From Anaeromyxobacter sp. (lineage in GTDB: Bacteria > Myxococcota > Myxococcia > Myxococcales > Anaeromyxobacteraceae), in contig JADKCZ010000005.1 in the NCBI GenBank assembly GCA_016718565.1, positions 496,001 through 560,000 on the forward strand: a stretch of DNA of 64,000 nt. Direction: 5' to 3'. Of this stretch, positions 36,359 to 44,941 are shown one piece after another. Under the pieces are notes generated by a model, which saw only the letters and a program-made list of their open reading frames with translations, was not told where the DNA came from and did not search any database. How positions within the stretch are numbered: position 1 is the stretch's first letter; each line of letters begins with the position of its first letter. The translations under genes were made by a program, and so were the position numbers.

Positions 36359-37762
36359 ATGACCGGAGCCATGTCCGCCCTGCCCGCCCTGCTCGTCGCC
36401 CTGGCCCTCGCCGCCCCCCCGGCCGCCCCCCGCACCTTCCGGGTGGACTACCTGCACACCGGCACCGCCGCCGCGGAGACCTGGGCCCTCGATCGGCTGG
36501 TGGTGGAGCCGCTGGAGTGGCCGGGGAGCCCGGACCGGGCCGTGGACGACACCAACCTCGGCAAGTACCTCTTCGAGGTGCGCGACCGGGCCACCAACCG
36601 CCTGCTCTACTCGCGCGGCTTCGCCTCCATCTTCGGCGAGTGGGAGACCACCGCCGAGGCCCGCACGGCGGCGCGCACCTTCTCCGAGTCGCTGCGCTTC
36701 CCGGCGCCGACCGCGCCGGTGCAGGTCATCGTGAAGAAGCGCGGCGCCGACCAGGCCTTCCGCGAGGCCTGGAGCCTGCTGGTGGACCCGCGGGACCAGG
36801 AGGTGGACGACGCCGCGCCGCCCTCGCCCGGTCCGCTGCTCGCGCTGCACCGCAGCGGGCCGCCGGCCCAGAAGCTCGACCTGCTGCTGGTGGGCGACGG
36901 CTACACCGCCGCCGAGCGGGGGCGCTTCGAGGCCGACGCCCGGCGGCTCACCGCGGCCCTCTTCGAGCGGGAGCCGTGGAAGGGCCGGCGCGGGGACGTC
37001 AACGTCTGGGGGCTGTGCCCGCCGGCCGAGCGCTCCGGGGTGTCGCGCCCCTCCACCGGCCAGCACCGGCGCAGCCTGGTGGGCGCCAGCTACGACGCCT
37101 TCCGCTCCGAGCGCTACGTCCTCACCTTCGAGAACCGCACCCTGCGTGACGTGGCCTCACACGCCCCCTACGACGCGCTGGCCATCCTGGTGAACGGCGA
37201 GACCTACGGCGGCGGCGGCATCTTCAACCTGTACGCCACGGTGGCGGCCGGCTCGCGCTGGGCCCCCTACATCTTCGTCCACGAGCTGGGCCACTCGCTG
37301 GCCGCGCTGGCCGACGAGTACTTCACCAGCGAGACCGCCTACCTGCCGGTGGGCGACCGGCCCGAGCCGTGGGAGCCGAACGTGACGGCCGACCCGAGCG
37401 CGGCCAAGTGGGCCGACCTCGCCACGCCCGGCCTGGTCCGGCCGACGCCCTGGCCCAAGGAGGCCTTCACCAGGCGGGCCCTCGAGCTGCAGGCCGAGCG
37501 CAAGGCCATCCGGGCGCGGCGCGGCCCGGAGGCGGAGATGGACGCCCTCTTCCTCACGCAGCAGCGGGAGGAGACCGCGCTGCTCTCGCCGCTGGCCGGG
37601 CAGGTGGGCGCCTTCGAGGGGGCCAACTACGAGGCCCAGGGCTACTACCGGCCGCAGGCCGACTGCGTCATGTTCAGCCGGGACGAGGTCCCCTTCTGCG
37701 CCGCCTGCCGGCGCGGGCTGTCGAAGGTCATCGACCTTTACGCCGGGCCGCCGGCGCGCTGA
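36359..37762 (+). CDS. M64-family metallopeptidase, exported
   Basis: A 467-residue secreted peptidase. A signal peptide (MSALPALLVALALAAPPA) follows; ATG 36359 or ATG 36371 could start it. Residues ~25-150 form a beta-rich N-terminal domain (FRVDYLHTGTAAAETWALDRL). The zinc site is VHELGHSLAALADEY (His308, Glu309, His312 from the first ATG, then the family's downstream Asp). This matches IgA-peptidase-type M64 enzymes. The region before it, LDLLLVGDGYTAAER, is also typical. A C-terminal Cys-containing stretch (DCVMFSRDEVPFCAACRRG) is also family-like. Confidence 0.9.
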   Translation: MTGAMSALPALLVALALAAPPAAPRTFRVDYLHTGTAAAETWALDRLVVEPLEWPGSPDRAVDDTNLGKYLFEVRDRATNRLLYSRGFASIFGEWETTAEARTAARTFSESLRFPAPTAPVQVIVKKRGADQAFREAWSLLVDPRDQEVDDAAPPSPGPLLALHRSGPPAQKLDLLLVGDGYTAAERGRFEADARRLTAALFEREPWKGRRGDVNVWGLCPPAERSGVSRPSTGQHRRSLVGASYDAFRSERYVLTFENRTLRDVASHAPYDALAILVNGETYGGGGIFNLYATVAAGSRWAPYIFVHELGHSLAALADEYFTSETAYLPVGDRPEPWEPNVTADPSAAKWADLATPGLVRPTPWPKEAFTRRALELQAERKAIRARRGPEAEMDALFLTQQREETALLSPLAGQVGAFEGANYEAQGYYRPQADCVMFSRDEVPFCAACRRGLSKVIDLYAGPPAR

Positions 37763-37805
37763 GCCGGGGCGGGTCCGCGCCGCCGGCCTCCCGCCGCGGG
37801 CGGCG

Positions 37806-38759
37806 TCAGGTCCGGTCGAACGCCGGCGCCTCGCCGCGGGCGGCCCGCTCCTGCGGCAGCAGGGCGGCCAGCAGCGCCTGGTGCAGCGGCGCCGCCACGC
37901 CGGCGGCCCGGGCCGCTCGCAGGATGGCGCCCGCCTGGTCGTCGAGCTCGGAGGGGCGGCCGGCCCCGAGGTCGCGCTGCATCGAGGCGGTGGAGCCGGC
38001 CGGCACGCCGTCCACGAAGGCCAGGGTGCGCGCCACCAGGTCGGGGGCCAGCGCCACGCCGCTGGCCCGCCCCACCGCCGCCACCTCCTCCATCAGCCCG
38101 AGGAGCAGCGCCCGCGCCTCCGGGGTGGCGCGGATGGCGCCGGCCGGCGCACGGGCCACCGCGCCCACCAGGCCGAGCGTGCCGATGAGCAGCGCCTTCT
38201 CCCAGGTGGCGGCGGCGGCGTCCGCCACCACCTCGGCGCGCACCCCGGCGTGGCGCAGCGCCACCGCCAGCGCCTCCAGGGCGGGGCCCACCGGGGCGCC
38301 GGGCCGGGGCCCGCACACCACCCGGGGCGCCAGGCCGTTGCGCCGGATCACCCCGGGCCGCTCGGCCCAGGCATAGACCCAGACCACGCCGCCCGCCACC
38401 TGGGCCGGCGGCAGGGCCGCGGCCAGCCGCCCGGCCGCCTCCACCCCGTTCTGCAGCGGCACCACCACGCCCCCGCCCGCCAGCAGCGGCGCCAGCGAGG
38501 GCGCCAGGGCCGGCACCTGCCAGGCCTTGACCGCCACCAGCGTCACGTCGCAGGGGCCGGCCTGCCCTGGCTCGGCCACCACCAGCGCCGGCCGGGCCGA
38601 GGTGACGCCCTCCGGCGTCTCCAGCCGGAGGCCGTCGGCCCGCACCGCCGCCAGCGCCGCGCCGCGCGCCACCAGCACCACCTCGTGGGCGCCGGCCCGC
38701 GAGAGCTCCGCCGCCAGGAGCCCGCCCACCCCGCCTGCGCCGACGACCGCGATCCGCAC
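37806..38759 (-). CDS. ApbA/PanE-family ketopantoate reductase-like dehydrogenase
   Basis: A 317-residue NADP-dependent reductase from GTG 38757-38759, which follows AGGAGGT; the longer ATG frame lacks this site. The Rossmann loop is IAVVGAGGVGGLLA at the N-terminus, VTLVAVKAW carries the family Lys, and VVPLQNGVE the Asn. The C-terminal helical domain has TWEKALLIGTLG (Lys-Asn-like) and STASMQRDLGAGRPSELD. Members reduce ketopantoate in CoA synthesis or related 2-keto acids; a specific role is not proven. Confidence 0.88.
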   Translation of the reverse strand: MRIAVVGAGGVGGLLAAELSRAGAHEVVLVARGAALAAVRADGLRLETPEGVTSARPALVVAEPGQAGPCDVTLVAVKAWQVPALAPSLAPLLAGGGVVVPLQNGVEAAGRLAAALPPAQVAGGVVWVYAWAERPGVIRRNGLAPRVVCGPRPGAPVGPALEALAVALRHAGVRAEVVADAAAATWEKALLIGTLGLVGAVARAPAGAIRATPEARALLLGLMEEVAAVGRASGVALAPDLVARTLAFVDGVPAGSTASMQRDLGAGRPSELDDQAGAILRAARAAGVAAPLHQALLAALLPQERAARGEAPAFDRT

Positions 38760-38807
38760 CGGCCACCTCCTGCCGGGCCGCACCGGGCGGCGCTCGGGGC
38801 GACCAGC

Positions 38808-39389
38808 CTACTCCCACTCGATCTCGTAGACCGAGTCGAGCAGCGTCAGCGCCCGCCCCACCACCCTGGGGCGGATGGCGTCGGTGGCCTGCAGGCCGGC
38901 CAGGATGACGGCCTGGTGGAAGACCGGCGGCATGAAGTCGCGCCGGAAGGACATGACGGCCTGGCGCGGCCCGGGGAACTCCACCGTCCGCTCGCCGTAG
39001 CTGACCGCCGCCTTGTAGCCGGGCGCGCCGGAGGCCAGCATGCGCCTGGGATCCTTGCCGCCCACCGCGAAGACCGTGCGCCCGATCATGGAGGCCAGGA
39101 AGCCGGTGATGGTGCGCCGCCCCAGCTCGGTGAGCACCTCGTCGGCGCCGCCGAAGGTCGGCTCCAGCCGATCGACGGCGTTCCAGGTGGTCCGCAGGTA
39201 CTCGCCGATGGGGTACGAGAAGAAGTCGACGCGCGCGCCCTTCTTGAGGACGTCGACCTCGGCCGGTGCGGCCGGGCCCAGGTGGTCGCGGACCAGCGAG
39301 AAGAGGGTGTTGTAGTTCAGCCCGCGCGAGGTGTCGGCGGCGGAGGCGGCTGCGAGCCGCAGGCTGAGGTCGTCACGGTCGGCGGGCAC
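38808..39389 (-). CDS. TIGR02265/DUF2378-family protein (myxobacterial)
   Basis: A 193-residue soluble protein matching the myxobacterial TIGR02265 family by length and pattern: LNYNTLFSLVRDHLG, VDFFSYPIGEYLRTTWNAV (about residue 55-75), RRTITGFLASMIGRTVF, and SFRRDFMPPVFHQAVI. The family occurs in many paralogues in Myxococcota and has no known function. Start is GTG 39387-39389. It is divergent from the next gene across a 139-base region that has nested short palindromes (TCCCGGGA, GGGATCCC near 39444-39455). Confidence 0.8.
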   Translation of the reverse strand: MPADRDDLSLRLAAASAADTSRGLNYNTLFSLVRDHLGPAAPAEVDVLKKGARVDFFSYPIGEYLRTTWNAVDRLEPTFGGADEVLTELGRRTITGFLASMIGRTVFAVGGKDPRRMLASGAPGYKAAVSYGERTVEFPGPRQAVMSFRRDFMPPVFHQAVILAGLQATDAIRPRVVGRALTLLDSVYEIEWE

Positions 39390-39528
39390 CAGGGTCCCTC
39401 TGGTTGGGTCGAGATGTCACCACCGCGGTGACCCGGGCGGTAGTCCCGGGATCCCGATACTCCCACACCGGCGTGGGGTGCGGCGCCGACCTCACCCTAC
39501 AGCGCCATCGGGGGTATCATCGGCGGCC

Positions 39529-40317
39529 ATGGACGCCAGCGTCGAGGAGGTCAGGTCGTTCATCGAGGGGCAGCGCCCGGTCCAGCAGGCCTTCTTCGGC
39601 GCCAAGGCGGCCGACAAGGTGCTGGCCTTCGTGGCCTCCACCTCGGCGGCCGGCTCGCTGGCGTCGGTGACGGCCCACCGGCTCCTCGGGCTGGAGCGCG
39701 GCGCCGCGGCCAGCGCCCTGCAGGTGTCCCTGGCCGGCCACCTGCCGCACCAGCCCGGCGCCGGCGAGGCGGTCACCGTCTGCCTCTTCGACCAGTACGT
39801 CGGCTACCAGGTGAAGACGCGGCCGGGCGGGCCCGGCCCGGCCGTGGAGGCCGGCGCCGCCAGCACCCGGGTGCGCGGCAGCCACGTCTACACGCTGCAC
39901 CACAGCCCCTTCATGATGACCGCCTTCGAGCGGGTGCCGGTGGACGAGGTGCTGGGCGCGGTGGGCCGCGCCCCCTTCGCCCTGGCGGCGGTGGGCGCGC
40001 AGGTGAACCTCTCGCCGCGCTTCAACTGGCACACCGCGGTGCGCCAGGGCCGGCTGGTCCTCTTCCACGGGGACGGCCTGCCCCTCAAGACCTACCTCAA
40101 CCTGAAGTCCAACCCGCGGGTGGTGCGGGTGCTGGTCGATCCGCGCACCTTCCAGGGCTACGTGCTGGAGGGGGACCTGGAGGAGTACGTCGAGGCCGAC
40201 GACCGCGAGGCCCACCAGGCCACCTGCCACGGCTTCGCGGCCGGCGGCTGGGGCAAGCCGGCCCGCACCTTCCGCTTCACCGCCGAGTCCATCCGCGTGC
40301 TGGCGCCGCAGGGGTAG
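39529..40317 (+). CDS. Probable pyridoxamine-5'-phosphate-oxidase-like (split barrel) protein
   Basis: A 262-residue soluble protein from ATG 39529. The C-terminal half has the pattern of a flavin-reductase split barrel: GRLVLFHGDGLPLKTYLNLKSNPRVVRVLVDPRTFQGYVLEGDLEEY-like strands (given in part). The first 130 residues are Ala-rich and helical with FDQYVGYQVKTR. Cofactor and reaction are unknown. The DedA gene begins 6 bases after its stop, so they are probably co-transcribed. Confidence 0.65.
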   Translation: MDASVEEVRSFIEGQRPVQQAFFGAKAADKVLAFVASTSAAGSLASVTAHRLLGLERGAAASALQVSLAGHLPHQPGAGEAVTVCLFDQYVGYQVKTRPGGPGPAVEAGAASTRVRGSHVYTLHHSPFMMTAFERVPVDEVLGAVGRAPFALAAVGAQVNLSPRFNWHTAVRQGRLVLFHGDGLPLKTYLNLKSNPRVVRVLVDPRTFQGYVLEGDLEEYVEADDREAHQATCHGFAAGGWGKPARTFRFTAESIRVLAPQG

Positions 40318-40323
40318 CGGGGC

Positions 40324-40926
40324 GTGGAGACCCCGGCCGCCTTCCTGGCCCGCTGGCACTACGCCGGGCTCTTCCTGGTCATCCTGGCCGAGGAGGCCGG
40401 GGTGCCGCTGCCCATCCCGGGCGACCTCTTCATCGCCGCCATGGGCTTCATGGCCCAGCGGGGCGGCGCCGCCTTCCTGCCCACCGCGGCGGTGGTGACG
40501 ACCGCCACCGTCCTGGGCGCCAGCATCCTCTACCTGGTGTCGCGCCACGCCGGCCGGCCGCTGCTGGTGCGGGTGGCGCGCCGCTTCGGCTTCACCGAGG
40601 CGCGCGAGCAGCGGCTGGAGGGCTGGCTGGCCCGCCACGGCGCCCTGGCGGTGGTGGTGGGCCGGCTCATCCCCGGGCTGCGCATCGTCATGACGGTGGT
40701 GGCCGGCGTGCTGCGGCTCGACCGGGCCACCTTCGTCACCGGCACCTTCTTCGCCGGGATCATCTGGTCGACCATCTACTTCTGGCTGGGCTACGCGCTC
40801 GGCGAGGGCACCGAGCGGCTGGGCGGCTTCTCGGCGCTGGCCGGCCACTGGCCGTGGGCGCTGGCGGCGGCCGGGGTGCTGGGGCTCGCCACGCTCTGGT
40901 GGCGGCGGGCCCGCGCCGCGCGCTGA
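40324..40926 (+). CDS. DedA-family membrane protein
   Basis: A 200-residue integral membrane protein from GTG 40324. The motif EEAGVPLPIPGDLFIAAMGF (residues ~23-43) is the DedA N-terminal re-entrant loop with Glu and Pro. GRLIPGLRIVMTVVAGVLRL (~115-134) is the conserved second loop with Arg residues. DedA proteins are undecaprenyl- or phospholipid-related flippases. Its convergent position beside the lipid operon is suggestive only. Confidence 0.9.
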   Translation: METPAAFLARWHYAGLFLVILAEEAGVPLPIPGDLFIAAMGFMAQRGGAAFLPTAAVVTTATVLGASILYLVSRHAGRPLLVRVARRFGFTEAREQRLEGWLARHGALAVVVGRLIPGLRIVMTVVAGVLRLDRATFVTGTFFAGIIWSTIYFWLGYALGEGTERLGGFSALAGHWPWALAAAGVLGLATLWWRRARAAR

Positions 40927-40935
40927 GGGCCGGGG

Positions 40936-43410
40936 TCAGGGCCGGCGGCGCGCCAGCTCGCGCCAGCGCAGCAGCGCCGGCAGCGCCAGCAGCGCCGCCG
41001 CCAGGCAGGCCACCTCGCCCAGCACCGCCAGCAGGCCGAAGGAGTTGAGCGCCTGGTTGCGGGCCAGCAGCAGCGAGGCGTAGCCGATGACGGTGGTGAG
41101 CGAGCAGAGCGCCACCGCCCCGCCGGTGGTGCGGACGCAGTCGGCGATGGAGGCGGCGTGATCCAGGCGGCGCCGCTGGAAGACGTTGACCGCGTAGTCC
41201 ACCCCGATGCCGAAGGTGATGGGCAGCGCGATGAAGTTGAGCATGTTGAGCCTGAGCGAGAACGCCCCGGCCAGCCCGAGGAACCAGAGCACGCCCAGGG
41301 CCAGCGCCAGCAGCACCCAGCCGGCGTCGGCCAGCGAGCGCCCGCCTGCGCCGCGGGCGCCGAAGGCCAGCAGCACCAGCCCCACCACCCCGACCAGCGA
41401 GAGCAGGGTGGCCCGCGGGCCGTCCTGCCGGATGGCCCCCAGCACGTCGGCGAAGACCAGCATGGAGGAGGCGGTGGGCAGGTCGGCGCGCGGCAGCGCC
41501 ACGCTGCGCAGCTCGGCGGCGAAGCGCAGGATGTCGCGGCCGTCCCAGACGTCGAGCGACGCCGCCGGGTAGACCAGCACCGGGGTGCCCACCCGCCCGT
41601 CCACCTCGGTGAGCTGGCGGCGCAGCGTGGACGGCAGGTCGGCGGCGCCGAAGGGGCGCAGCCCCTCGGGCGGCAGCACGGCCTTCACCATGAGCTGGCG
41701 CTCCGGCGACAGGAAGGAGAGGTGCTCCGGCGTGGCCAGCGCCCGGAGCTCGGCCAGCAGCGGCAGCTTCTCGGCCTGCCCCTCCGGCACGAACCCGGCC
41801 ACCGAGAGGATCGAGCCCAGGGTGGTGCCGGGGGTGGCCTTCCGGTGCGCCTCCAGCCGCCGGCCCACCTCGCGCGCCTCGGCCTCGGTCTCCGCCAGCA
41901 GCACGGTGGGGGTCAGGTGGTCGCCGAAGAGCGCGTCCACCCGGGCGTCCCACCAGGCCGGGCCGCCCTCGCGGAGCGCCCCGCGGTCGCGCAGCTTCTT
42001 GAAGTCGTACTCCAGCGGGTCGCGGGCGAAGCGGACCACCATCACCACGGCCGCCGCCGAGAGCAGCAGCGCCGCCACCGCGGTGGTGCGCGGCCGGCGC
42101 TCCACCAGCCAGGCCACCAGCAGCGTGAAGACCGGGCGGGCCGGCCGCTGCCCGGGCTGGACCAGCGGCGCCGAGCGCTCCCAGGCCAGCGTGAGCGGCG
42201 GCACCACCAGGTAGGCGAAGAGCCAGGAGAGGCTCATGCCCAGGCCGCCGATGAGGCCGAACTGGGCGAAGCCGCGGAAGTCGGTGGAGAGCAGCGAGGC
42301 GTAGGCCACGCCGGCCGACAGGGCGGCGGTCAGGGTGGCCAGCCAGGTGGTCTCCACCGCGGCGGTCATGGCCGGGAGCGGAGCCGCGCCGCGCCGGCGC
42401 TCCTCCAGGTAGCGGGCGAAGAAGATCAGCCCCACGTTGATGCCGTTGCCGATGACGATGGAGCCGAGGAAGGCGGTGTTGGAGTTGAGGTGCCCGACCA
42501 GCAGCTCGGCCAGCCCGAAGGTGGTGAAGACCCCGGCGAAGAGCGGCAGGCCGATGGCCGGCACCGCCTTCCAGGTCCGGTTGTAGACGGCGATGGCGAT
42601 GGCCACCAGCAGCACCACCAGCAGGGTGGCCCAGACCAGGTCCTCGGCCAGGGCGTCGTGCTCCAGGATGCTGGAGGCCACGTAGCCGCCGTAGGCCACC
42701 TCGAGGCCGGGCGCGTTCGCCTGCGGGTCGAGCCCGGCCACCGCCTCCTTGACCAGCCGGTCGAGCGCCACCACCCGCTGGTAGTCGCCGGGGTCGCCGG
42801 CCAGCCGCACCAGCATGGCCAGGGCGTCGAAGGACTCGCCGGGCCGGGCGCCGGGCACCTTCCCGGCGATGTAGCCGGAGGGGAAGCGGCCCAGCAGGTC
42901 CTTGCGGTCGCCGGCCAGGCCGTCGAGCAGCCCCTCCACGTCCGGGGCCGGGCCGCTGGCCGCGCCGCGCCCCTGCGCCGCCTCCCAGGCCAGGCGCGCC
43001 TCGAGGGTGTCCCGCAGCCGCACCAGCTCGGCCCGCTCCGGGAAGAGGAGCAGGCGCGGCTTCATGAAGTCCACCGCCTCGTCGACGCGGTACTCGACCC
43101 ACTGCACCAGGCCGCCCGGGGCCGCCTCCAGCCGCTCGGCCAGGTCGTCGGCGAAGAGCGCCAGGGTGAGCGGATCGGCGCCGTGCAGGATGACGGTGGA
43201 CTCGGCGAAGCCGCCCACCCGCTTCGAGATGAGCTGGAGGTCGCGGGCCGAGCGGCTGTTGGCCGGCAGGAGCTCGGCCAGGTCCGGGCGCAGGTCGCCG
43301 TAGAGCCGCACCGTGCCCCACAGGCCGAGCCCGGACACCAGCGTCACCAGCGCCAGGATGAGGAGGCGGTGGCGGTCGGCGAAGGTCACCCAGCGGCGGG
43401 ACAGGGTCAC
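40936..43410 (-). CDS. MMPL/RND-family lipid transporter (HpnN-like)
   Basis: An 824-residue transporter from GTG 43408-43410, preceded by AGGAG and overlapping the phosphoesterase stop (GTGA). The fold is two halves, each with one TM helix, a large periplasmic domain and a five-helix bundle. SIVIGNGINVGLIFFARYLEE and LPITFGIGVDYAVNVFQRR are the RND helix-4 motifs with charged relay residues. LLPANSRSARDLQLI and FARDPLEYDFKKL lie in the periplasmic parts. Relatives export hopanoids or glycolipids (HpnN, MmpL). It is the last gene of the putative inositol-lipid operon, so an acylated inositol lipid is the inferred cargo. Confidence 0.88.
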   Translation of the reverse strand: MTLSRRWVTFADRHRLLILALVTLVSGLGLWGTVRLYGDLRPDLAELLPANSRSARDLQLISKRVGGFAESTVILHGADPLTLALFADDLAERLEAAPGGLVQWVEYRVDEAVDFMKPRLLLFPERAELVRLRDTLEARLAWEAAQGRGAASGPAPDVEGLLDGLAGDRKDLLGRFPSGYIAGKVPGARPGESFDALAMLVRLAGDPGDYQRVVALDRLVKEAVAGLDPQANAPGLEVAYGGYVASSILEHDALAEDLVWATLLVVLLVAIAIAVYNRTWKAVPAIGLPLFAGVFTTFGLAELLVGHLNSNTAFLGSIVIGNGINVGLIFFARYLEERRRGAAPLPAMTAAVETTWLATLTAALSAGVAYASLLSTDFRGFAQFGLIGGLGMSLSWLFAYLVVPPLTLAWERSAPLVQPGQRPARPVFTLLVAWLVERRPRTTAVAALLLSAAAVVMVVRFARDPLEYDFKKLRDRGALREGGPAWWDARVDALFGDHLTPTVLLAETEAEAREVGRRLEAHRKATPGTTLGSILSVAGFVPEGQAEKLPLLAELRALATPEHLSFLSPERQLMVKAVLPPEGLRPFGAADLPSTLRRQLTEVDGRVGTPVLVYPAASLDVWDGRDILRFAAELRSVALPRADLPTASSMLVFADVLGAIRQDGPRATLLSLVGVVGLVLLAFGARGAGGRSLADAGWVLLALALGVLWFLGLAGAFSLRLNMLNFIALPITFGIGVDYAVNVFQRRRLDHAASIADCVRTTGGAVALCSLTTVIGYASLLLARNQALNSFGLLAVLGEVACLAAALLALPALLRWRELARRRP

Positions 43411-44120
43411 GTGGGCTCCTCGGGTGGGCCGTCCAGGGCGGCCGCGGTCGCGGCGCCGCCCAGGTCGGAGAGGTGCAGCGCCTCCAGCCGGGGACCGGCG
43501 GCGTCGAGCACCAGGTACTCCAGCGCCTCGCCGTGCAGCGAGCCGGCGTTGGCGTAGCGGTCGCCCGGGGCCAGGTGGGCGCGGTGGACGTGGCCGAAGA
43601 CGCCCAGGTCGTGGCCGCCGGCCGCCACCAGGCGGCGGCAGCGGCCGGAGAAGATCCTCACCAGGCGCTCCTCGGCCAGGCCGCGCACCAGCGCCTCGGC
43701 GCCCGCCGCGAACCCGCGCACCAGCGCGGAGCGGCCGAAGCGGCGCGAGATGCCGTCGCCCAGCCGACCCACCGGCGAGGCGTTGACCGGGTCGGCGGCG
43801 TGGCCGTGCGCCACCAGCACCCGGCCCAGCCCCGGCCAGTCGAGCGCCAGCGCGGCCGGGCCGCGGTCCGGGTCGTGGTTGCCGCACGTCTGGCGCAGCC
43901 TTCCCTCGGCGCGCAGCGCCTCGGCCGCGGCGGCCACCGCCGGGAAGGCGCGCGGCCCGGCCCCGGGGCCGGCGAAGAGCTCCTCCCAGACGTCCCCGTT
44001 CAGGATCACCTCGCCGCCCGCGGCGCGGGCGCGGCCCAGGAACCCGAGCGCCAGCCGCCCGTGGGCGGCCGGGCTGCGCGGCCCGAGGTGCCAGTCGGAG
44101 GCGATCAGGACCGGCCTCAC
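43407..44120 (-). CDS. Calcineurin-like metallophosphoesterase (LpxH-like)
   Basis: A 237-residue phosphoesterase with all metal-site blocks: IASDWHLG (residues 6-13), ILNGDVWEELF, CGNHDPDRG, VLVAHGHA and FGHVHRAHL. The order and spacing resemble UDP-2,3-diacylglucosamine hydrolases. In this operon between an acyltransferase and a lipid transporter, a lipid or lipid-phosphate substrate is likely. One possibility is removal of phosphate from phosphatidylinositol phosphate, the step left open by the CDP-alcohol transferase. That is inference. ATG overlaps the acyltransferase stop. Confidence 0.87.
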   Translation of the reverse strand: MRPVLIASDWHLGPRSPAAHGRLALGFLGRARAAGGEVILNGDVWEELFAGPGAGPRAFPAVAAAAEALRAEGRLRQTCGNHDPDRGPAALALDWPGLGRVLVAHGHAADPVNASPVGRLGDGISRRFGRSALVRGFAAGAEALVRGLAEERLVRIFSGRCRRLVAAGGHDLGVFGHVHRAHLAPGDRYANAGSLHGEALEYLVLDAAGPRLEALHLSDLGGAATAAALDGPPEEPT

Positions 44121-44941
44121 GCGCCGGCGCCTCCGGGGCCGCCGCCGGGCGCGCCGCCCGGCGCCCCCGCCTCGCCCGGCCCGCCGGCCCCGCCCGCCCT
44201 GGTCGGCACCCGGTGGCCGGCCTCGCGGCGCAGCCCGTCGATGAGCGCCTGGGTCCGCTCCCAGGCCAGCGCGTGCAGGGGCCGCACCAGCGCAGGATCG
44301 CGCGCCCGCTCCGGCAGGAAGGGCACCGCGATGGGCTCGCCGGCGGCGATGCGCAGCTTGACCGGCAGCGGCAGCGGCGACCAGAAGGAGAGCTTCTTCC
44401 AGCGCCCCCCGGGGTAGGCCTCGGCGCCGCCCACCACCGCCAGCGGCACGATGGGCAGGCCGGTCTGCAGCGCCAGCCGGACGAAGCCGTAGCGCCCCTC
44501 CCAGCGCAGCCGGTAGAAGTCGCGCGACGGCTGGGCCTCGCGGCTGCCGCCCGGGGTGAGCAGGAGCGACTCGCCGGCCCGCAGCGCGGCCAGGCAGCTG
44601 GCCTCGTCGGGCGGGATGAGCCCGCTGACCGCCTTGACCCGCGGCAGCCCCGGCAGGAAGCGCTCGATCTGGCTCTCCGCCGCCACCACCCGCATCGGCC
44701 GGCGCGGCCCCACCCGCCGGAAGAAGTCGCGCCAGGCCACCCAGTAGCCGGCCATGACGAGGTCCAGCACCAGGTAGCCGGCGCCGTGCAGCGCCACGTA
44801 GATGCAGGGCCCGGGGTGGGGCGTGCCGCGCGTCTCGGTGCGGTGCCAGCCCCAGACCGCGGCCGCCCAGACGGCGTAGGGCCGGTAGAACCAGGCGTCC
44901 TCGCGGATGGCCTCGAGGTGTGGCGCGGCGGGCTGCTTCAC
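44117..44941 (-). CDS. DGAT2-like lysophospholipid acyltransferase
   Basis: A 274-residue protein from GTG 44939-44941, preceded by GAGGAG and overlapping the GT4 stop (GTGA). VALHGAGYLVLDLVMAGYW carries the HG catalytic motif of DGAT2/phytyl-ester-synthase-like enzymes rather than HX4D. LLTPGGSREAQPSRDFYRLRWEGRYGFVRLAL matches their PGGxREA block (quoted in part), followed by IVPLAVVGGAEAY. The C-terminal 30 residues are Gly/Pro/Ala linker. It should acylate a lysolipid or lipid head group at the inner membrane. In context it may acylate the glycosylated inositol lipid, an analogue of PatA in PIM synthesis. Confidence 0.82.
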   Translation of the reverse strand: MKQPAAPHLEAIREDAWFYRPYAVWAAAVWGWHRTETRGTPHPGPCIYVALHGAGYLVLDLVMAGYWVAWRDFFRRVGPRRPMRVVAAESQIERFLPGLPRVKAVSGLIPPDEASCLAALRAGESLLLTPGGSREAQPSRDFYRLRWEGRYGFVRLALQTGLPIVPLAVVGGAEAYPGGRWKKLSFWSPLPLPVKLRIAAGEPIAVPFLPERARDPALVRPLHALAWERTQALIDGLRREAGHRVPTRAGGAGGPGEAGAPGGAPGGGPGGAGA

